The translations under genes and the position numbers were made by a program. This document shows, piece by piece, positions 6,734-10,447 of a DNA stretch of 10,447 bases. The stretch is from an uncultured Bacteriovorax sp. (GTDB lineage Bacteria > Bdellovibrionota > Bacteriovoracia > Bacteriovoracales > Bacteriovoracaceae): contig CAMLKK010000070.1 in the NCBI GenBank assembly GCA_946480715.1, positions 1 through 10,447 of the forward strand, given 5' to 3'. Position 1 is the stretch's first letter, and the number at the start of each line of letters is the position of its first letter. The notes below the pieces were generated by a model, which was not told where the DNA came from, searched no databases, and was given only the letters and a program-made list of their open reading frames with translations.

Positions 6734-7836
6734 AAGTAATAATCTGTATGTTTGTTCTTAATGTCTTTAACGTAGCAATTGCAGAAACCTTTGAAGAATA
6801 CGCATTTGATCCTTCGCGAGGAAAAACAAATGTTCTTATTGTCATGAAAGACAATAAAATCATTTACGAAAAATATGCCAATGGTTATGACTTTAACAAA
6901 CCTCACATTCTTCACTCGCTTAATAAATTATTTCTAAACGCTTTTTTGGGACATCTTGAAAGAGAAAAAATTATTTCTGTTTCGAGTCCGATAAAAACTT
7001 CAATTCGAGATGTCTATAGTTCGCAGCTAACAATCGATTCCCTCATGCGGATGAGTTCAGGAATCAGAACACTTTCAGATCCTGATGCTATCGAGACGAT
7101 TGCTCCAGGAATAATCCGTCCAATCGACAATGTTCCTGAAAATATATTTGAATATCATTTACTTAAAGGACTCCCACTCAATCGTCCTCATTCAAGTTAT
7201 AATTATGGATTCTATGACAATAATTTACTGATTCAATATTTAGAAAATCGTTTTGGCGAATATAACCTCAAAAAAATGCTAGCTGATTTCTTTCAAAAAT
7301 TTGGTTTCCACCATACTAGTTTTTTGATCCAACCCTCCAATCGATACCTGTATGCGAATCAAGCGAACTTCTTGAATAAAATTCTTTTGAAACATAATAA
7401 TAAAGACAAATTTCAGCTCTCAGTTTCAAAACAAACTGCTGAATCAAGCGCAAGAGATATTCTTGCGCTCACACAGCTTTATCTTAAAAATGATAACAAA
7501 ATATTCAATGATAAATGGAGAGAAGATACTTTCACATGTGACCTCAATCATTTTATTAAATCCAGACAAAAGAAATCATTCTACGCCCCTTATGCCTATG
7601 GACGATACTGGTTCTTAAATAGAACCCATCTTGATGGATTCAAGGCCTATAGGTCATTGCCTGAAGATCTAGCTCTCATTCAGGGATTAAGAGGACAAAC
7701 AGTGGCCATTTTTCCTGGCCAAAATTTAATTTATCTTAGATTGGCAGAAGACGGACCGGCTTCTCGTTTCAGCCGTGAAGAGCATTTAAATTTACTATTT
7801 AACGAGTTTATTCAGCCGAGATCCATTCGTTTTTAA
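6724..7836 (+). CDS. exported serine hydrolase of the beta-lactamase/penicillin-binding fold
   Basis: A 370-residue protein with a signal peptide (1-20, cleavage after AIA). The nucleophile motif SxxK is SLNK (65-68). The region LTIDSLMRMSSGI (102-114) matches the segment commonly written as LLxHTSGI in class C-like hydrolases. The second motif is altered: YNY (159-161) stands where YxN is expected. Toward the end, GLRGQTVAIFPGQNLIYLRL (321-340) matches the strand carrying the third motif. The family includes beta-lactamases, DD-peptidases and esterases; the substrate here is unknown, and resistance to beta-lactams should not be assumed. The gene overlaps the photolyase gene by ten bases, so the two are cotranscribed. 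It converges on the peptidase gene with only 14 bases between and no visible terminator. Confidence 0.85.
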   Translation: MLIKVIICMFVLNVFNVAIAETFEEYAFDPSRGKTNVLIVMKDNKIIYEKYANGYDFNKPHILHSLNKLFLNAFLGHLEREKIISVSSPIKTSIRDVYSSQLTIDSLMRMSSGIRTLSDPDAIETIAPGIIRPIDNVPENIFEYHLLKGLPLNRPHSSYNYGFYDNNLLIQYLENRFGEYNLKKMLADFFQKFGFHHTSFLIQPSNRYLYANQANFLNKILLKHNNKDKFQLSVSKQTAESSARDILALTQLYLKNDNKIFNDKWREDTFTCDLNHFIKSRQKKSFYAPYAYGRYWFLNRTHLDGFKAYRSLPEDLALIQGLRGQTVAIFPGQNLIYLRLAEDGPASRFSREEHLNLLFNEFIQPRSIRF

Positions 7837-7850
7837 CAATATGTTTTGTC

Positions 7851-8987
7851 TTACTTTTTCTTCATCCATTCAACACTTGTTAAATTATTACGAAGCGCTG
7901 TTCTTGACACCCAATAATTACCTTTTTCACAACGAAGCGAGGGGGTATCTACACAATCTGTACCCCAACTGTTTTTAATTAGGTACTCGCAACGACCAAG
8001 CGATTTATTATATTTTCGTGCAATGACCGTCGAAACGTGGTCAGAAACAGAGGATGAGTGATTTTGCCCTTTAGTAAGTAAGTTCGAATTGTAGTTAATT
8101 ACACCTGGACTATTCTTCAGTAGAACTTCATCTAGATCATTCATAACATCGTCTTGAGTATCACCTGAATATGTTGCTGATCTATAATAGTCGTATTTTC
8201 CTTTAAACTGAAATCGTTTTTTACATTTCATATCTAGAAATGCAGCAATTTTTTTATCGTTAGATAATTTATCCAGTAATTCAACCATGCTTCGATCAAG
8301 AGTTAAAAACGGTTTAGCATATTCATCTTTTAAATCACAAATTATGTTCGAGAATGTTTTTGATGAATCCATTATGTATTTTAAAATATCGCCATTGGTA
8401 GACCAATCACCATTAAAAAAATCCGTCTCCGATTCGTGGCATATTCCTTTTCCTTGGGCAAGAATAATGGAATTGATTGCATTACCGCCACTATCCGTCG
8501 CTAATGTTTTCCCCATTTTTTTTCTTCGTTTTTCATCTTGATGGTATTGAAGAGCGATATCATAAGCCGACAATGGTTTTTCTTCATGAAAGGAAATAAG
8601 ATCAGCAGCGGCCCATGCAAAACACCAAGAGAGTTGATCTTGATCTGAATTGCGAGGCATATTCGCTGTATTAACATTCTGTTCAGAACATTGCTCTTCA
8701 GTTAGATCTGCTGAGCGATCAGGTGCATGGATTGAAACGCGATATCTAGCAATTTCATTGTCTCCAATTGTGAGCTCTTTAAGATCTCTAAATGCAGAAC
8801 ACTTTTGAATTGATAATCTACTCGAATGATATTTTTCGAGTTCTAAATGAACATCTGTTCTTTCATTAAATTTTTTTCTTAAATTTTTGATAGTCGTTTT
8901 AAGGTCAAGGTATTGTTTTTTACAATCTGGCTCTTGAGCCGAAAGTGAGACAGAATAAAGAATTAAAATGCAAAAAACTAACTTCAT
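7851..8987 (-). CDS. exported papain-like cysteine peptidase (C1 family)
   Basis: A 378-residue protein with a signal peptide (about 1-17, cleavage after SLSA). The catalytic set is visible: Q116 six residues before C122 in QDQLSWCFAWAA (the spacing of papain Q19/C25), H317 in SDHVSTVIAR, and N339 in YLIKNSWGTDC. The residues before C122 (about 20-110) are helical and charged and may act as a propeptide. About 190 residues separate Cys from His, longer than in papain, with several cysteines (C183, C217, C255). The product should be secreted or periplasmic. The 55-base gap behind the MerR gene on the same strand shows no terminator, so read-through is possible. The Shine-Dalgarno sequence is weak. 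The C-terminus is shared with the truncated gene at the left window edge. Confidence 0.88.
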   Translation of the reverse strand: MKLVFCILILYSVSLSAQEPDCKKQYLDLKTTIKNLRKKFNERTDVHLELEKYHSSRLSIQKCSAFRDLKELTIGDNEIARYRVSIHAPDRSADLTEEQCSEQNVNTANMPRNSDQDQLSWCFAWAAADLISFHEEKPLSAYDIALQYHQDEKRRKKMGKTLATDSGGNAINSIILAQGKGICHESETDFFNGDWSTNGDILKYIMDSSKTFSNIICDLKDEYAKPFLTLDRSMVELLDKLSNDKKIAAFLDMKCKKRFQFKGKYDYYRSATYSGDTQDDVMNDLDEVLLKNSPGVINYNSNLLTKGQNHSSSVSDHVSTVIARKYNKSLGRCEYLIKNSWGTDCVDTPSLRCEKGNYWVSRTALRNNLTSVEWMKKK

Positions 8988-8998
8988 AACGTAACTTA

Positions 8999-9034
8999 TC
9001 GGTTAAATAGTGCATTGATTAAATTACTCGGTTA
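8999..9034. repeat. direct repeat upstream of the peptidase gene
   Basis: TCGGTTA occurs at 8999-9005 and again at 9028-9034, 29 bases apart and in the same orientation, in the short gap between the MerR gene and the peptidase gene. The spacing is close to three helical turns, so these may be binding half-sites. With seven bases each, chance is also possible. Confidence 0.25.
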
Positions 9035-9042
9035 TTCGTCTT

Positions 9043-9399
9043 TTATCCGTTTTGAGGAGCACAAGATTTCTCCAGCTCTGTAGAAAGTCTTTTTCGCAAC
9101 TTTTTAAGATCGTTAATCTTATTATCTATTTCATCAATCTTCTGCTGAAGAATAATGTTGATATTAGGTCGAGCGAGTTGTCCTTTTTGAAGCAAGTTGA
9201 CCATCGACTTAATTTCTTTGAGAGTAAACCCCAAGTCCTTGGCAAGCTTGATGAGTTCGATGTGTTCAATTAATGAATCTGGATATGATTTGTACCCATT
9301 GGTCTGAACCTTTATACCTTTCAGGATTCCGATTTCTTCCCAATGCCTGAGAGCTTCTTTGGTTATTCCAGTTCTTTTGACGATTTCACCAATTAACAT
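9043..9399 (-). CDS. MerR-family transcriptional regulator
   Basis: A 118-residue protein. Residues 1-70 form the MerR winged-helix domain: IGEIVKRTGITKEALRHWEEIGIL (3-26), the wing with NGYKSYP (34-40), and the second helix pair LIKLAKDLGFTLKEIKSMV (49-67). Residues about 82-111 are a charged helix expected to form the antiparallel dimer coiled coil. The tail is short, with one cysteine (C113). There is no cysteine near residue 79 and no CxnC metal loop, so it does not look like a typical CueR or ZntR metal sensor, and there is no separate ligand domain. An AAGGA sequence lies about six bases before the ATG. It is divergent from the metallo-hydrolase gene, and its probable operator is in the shared gap, which suggests control of that gene and of itself. 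Confidence 0.92.
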   Translation of the reverse strand: MLIGEIVKRTGITKEALRHWEEIGILKGIKVQTNGYKSYPDSLIEHIELIKLAKDLGFTLKEIKSMVNLLQKGQLARPNINIILQQKIDEIDNKINDLKKLRKRLSTELEKSCAPQNG

Positions 9400-9408
9400 A
9401 GACCATCC

Positions 9409-9440
9409 TTGACTGTGGGGTATACCCCATAGTTTAGAAT
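9409..9440 (+). promoter_or_regulatory. MerR-type promoter with palindromic operator in a 20-base spacer
   Basis: TTGACT (9409-9414) and TAGAAT (9435-9440) are 20 bases apart, longer than the usual 17. Between them is a perfect 14-base palindrome, TGGGGTATACCCCA (9416-9429), extended with one mismatched pair to 9413-9432. A dyad inside an over-long spacer is the hallmark of promoters that MerR-family proteins activate by distorting DNA. Transcription should start near 9447. The palindrome is only 14-33 bases upstream of the MerR gene start, so binding could also control that gene. Confidence 0.85.
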
Positions 9441-9448
9441 AAATGCAT

Positions 9449-9452
9449 GGAG
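9449..9452 (+). promoter_or_regulatory. ribosome binding site that decides the start of the metallo-hydrolase
   Basis: GGAG lies six bases before the ATG at 9459. The in-frame ATG at 9447 overlaps this site and falls at about the predicted first transcribed base, so it would have no leader. Starting at 9459 also gives a cleaner signal peptide beginning MKKF. Confidence 0.75.
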
Positions 9453-9458
9453 ATTAAA

Positions 9459-10316
9459 ATGAAGAAATTTATGTTCGTTGCTCTACTCACTTTTATAAAT
9501 CAAACGCTACATGCAGAAGTTCAGCTAAGTATTATTAAAACAGGCCAGGCAAAAACATACGAGTGGCTCACCTTAAAAAATGGAGACTGGAAACAAGTGA
9601 TCGCCAACCATTCTGCATTTTTAATTGAGCACCCGAAGGGAAATATACTCGTCGACACTGGATTAGGAGAAAAGATTGATGATCAGTTTAAGACAGATAT
9701 GCCTTTCATACATCGAATGGGTTTTGCCTATGAAAAAGGAGTTACAGCAAAACAACAATTAAATGAAAGCAAAGTTGATATCTCTTTTGTACTTCTCACC
9801 CATTTGCATTTTGATCATGTTAGCGGACTCATTGATTTTCCGGAAAAAGATATTTGGGCCCTACCCGAAGAAATAGCGTTTAAAGATCAGGCCAGTGCAC
9901 CAGCAGTTCTCATCTCTCAAGTAAATTCAGCCAGCATTAAATGGAAACCCTATCAATTAACGGCCCAAACATTTATGGGCTTTTCAGAAAGTCTTGATAT
10001 CTACAATGATCAATCCGTGGTTGTCGTTCCTCTCCGAGGACACACGCCAGGTTCCGTAGGTATTATTGTGACGCTTACAAGTGGCAAAAAAGTTTTTCTG
10101 ATTGGTGATACAGTCTGGAGAAAGAAAGGAATCGATCAAAAACTGCCCAAATTTTGGCTTTCGAGCAAACTGGTTGATTTAGATAAAGACAAAGTTCAAA
10201 AGGAGATTGAAGGCCTTTATGAGTTTCAGAAGACGTATCCTGAAGTCATCATCATGCCATCGCATGATCAATCCATTCAAGAACCATTTGGCTACTTTCC
10301 TGTTCGTCTAAAATAA
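9459..10316 (+). CDS. exported metallo-beta-lactamase-fold hydrolase
   Basis: From the ATG at 9459 the protein has 285 residues (289 if read from 9447). It has a signal peptide (about 1-19, cleavage after LHA). The metal-binding motifs of the fold are all present: THLHFDH (H115, H117, D119, H120), the third-motif histidine in RGHTPGS (H195), the bridging aspartate in IGDTVW (D217), and a final histidine in MPSHD (H269). LVDTG (64-68) precedes them, as is usual. This set fits a two-zinc hydrolase of the glyoxalase II/lactonase group. Some relatives cleave acyl-homoserine lactones, but the substrate cannot be told from the sequence. It is a single-gene unit controlled by a MerR-type promoter, so it is probably induced by a signal, and it ends at a strong terminator. 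Confidence 0.92.
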   Translation: MKKFMFVALLTFINQTLHAEVQLSIIKTGQAKTYEWLTLKNGDWKQVIANHSAFLIEHPKGNILVDTGLGEKIDDQFKTDMPFIHRMGFAYEKGVTAKQQLNESKVDISFVLLTHLHFDHVSGLIDFPEKDIWALPEEIAFKDQASAPAVLISQVNSASIKWKPYQLTAQTFMGFSESLDIYNDQSVVVVPLRGHTPGSVGIIVTLTSGKKVFLIGDTVWRKKGIDQKLPKFWLSSKLVDLDKDKVQKEIEGLYEFQKTYPEVIIMPSHDQSIQEPFGYFPVRLK

Positions 10317-10319
10317 AAA

Positions 10320-10345
10320 GGCCCGCATTACTGCGGGCCCCTTTT
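10320..10345. terminator. bidirectional rho-independent terminator
   Basis: GGCCCGCA (10320-10327) pairs perfectly with TGCGGGCC (10332-10339) around a four-base loop. Reading plus, CC and TTTT follow. Reading minus, the stem is followed by TTTTTATTTT, a better T run. It therefore ends both the metallo-hydrolase transcript and that of the minus-strand gene at the right edge. Confidence 0.9.
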
Positions 10346-10376
10346 ATAATAATTCAGATTGAATCTTAATTACTAA

Positions 10377-10447
10377 TTAGTCTCTCTTAAATTTGTCAGC
10401 AAGAGTTGCAGTCTTAACTTTATCAGTTTTGTACTCAACACCGTTTG
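10377..10447 (-). CDS. C-terminal end of an unidentified protein, cut by the window edge
   Basis: On the minus strand one frame is open from the window edge to TAA (10377-10379), coding for 22 complete residues with the sequence NGVEYKTDKVKTATLADKF then KRD. It is rich in lysine, threonine and aspartate and looks like real coding sequence rather than a chance frame. Support is positional: the stop lies 37 bases before the bidirectional terminator, which has its better T run in this direction. Too little is visible to name a family. Confidence 0.55.
   Translation of the reverse strand, partial: NGVEYKTDKVKTATLADKFKRD

Noticed and set aside
6724..7836. Serine hydrolase as an antibiotic-resistance beta-lactamase
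   Set aside because: Only SxxK is canonical; the YxN and KTG motifs are altered, and the family is dominated by esterases and peptidases.
9043..9399. MerR regulator as a copper or zinc sensor
   Set aside because: It has a single cysteine near the C-terminus (C113) and no cysteine near residue 79 or paired metal-binding loop, and its neighbour is not a metal exporter.
9447..9458. ATG at 9447 as the start of the metallo-hydrolase
   Set aside because: It coincides with the predicted transcription start and overlaps the GGAG that serves the ATG at 9459.

Overview
The window looks like chromosome of a Bdellovibrionota bacterium, most likely of the Bacteriovorax/Peredibacter group of predatory bacteria. 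The reasons are the low-to-moderate GC content, a TIGR02147/DUF4423 regulator (a family known mainly from Bdellovibrio relatives and Fibrobacter), and many small exported proteins, including papain-like peptidases and a NodB-type polysaccharide deacetylase. The placement is by family content only. I see no tRNA, rRNA, CRISPR array, insertion sequence or phage gene, and no gene-free stretch longer than about 160 bases.

Layout. Bases 1-123 hold the last 40 codons of a plus-strand gene whose product resembles the C-terminus of the papain-like peptidase encoded at 7851-8987, so the two are paralogues. A minus-strand pair follows: a small exported protein (787-1170) overlapping by one base a class I methyltransferase (95-787), whose end runs into the left-edge gene from the opposite direction. 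A divergent plus-strand gene encodes an exported polysaccharide deacetylase (1330-2127) with a good promoter and a clear terminator. Next is a minus-strand TIGR02147-type regulator (2157-2927), divergent from a two-gene unit: a helix-rich putative lipoprotein (3088-4437) and an exported beta-carbonic anhydrase (4457-5158).

Bases 5228-7836 carry a second two-gene unit: a protein of the prokaryotic FeS-BCP/PhrB photolyase family in which every expected Fe-S cysteine is missing, overlapping by ten bases an exported serine hydrolase of the beta-lactamase fold. Facing them is the complete papain-like peptidase (7851-8987), preceded on the same strand by a MerR-type regulator (9043-9399). The MerR gene is divergent from an exported metallo-beta-lactamase-fold hydrolase (9459-10316). 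The 47-base gap between the MerR start and the upstream in-frame ATG of the hydrolase carries a textbook MerR-type promoter: -35 and -10 boxes 20 bases apart with a perfect 14-base palindrome between them. A strong bidirectional terminator separates the hydrolase from the tail of a minus-strand gene cut by the right edge.

How the genes work together. Seven or so of the products are predicted to be exported (deacetylase, peptidase, carbonic anhydrase, serine hydrolase, metallo-hydrolase, a lipoprotein and a small beta-rich protein), so the region is mostly envelope or periplasm biology in small independent operons. No large new multi-gene system is evident. The points most worth checking are the cysteine-less photolyase coupled to an exported hydrolase, the MerR/metallo-hydrolase switch, and the paralogous peptidases.
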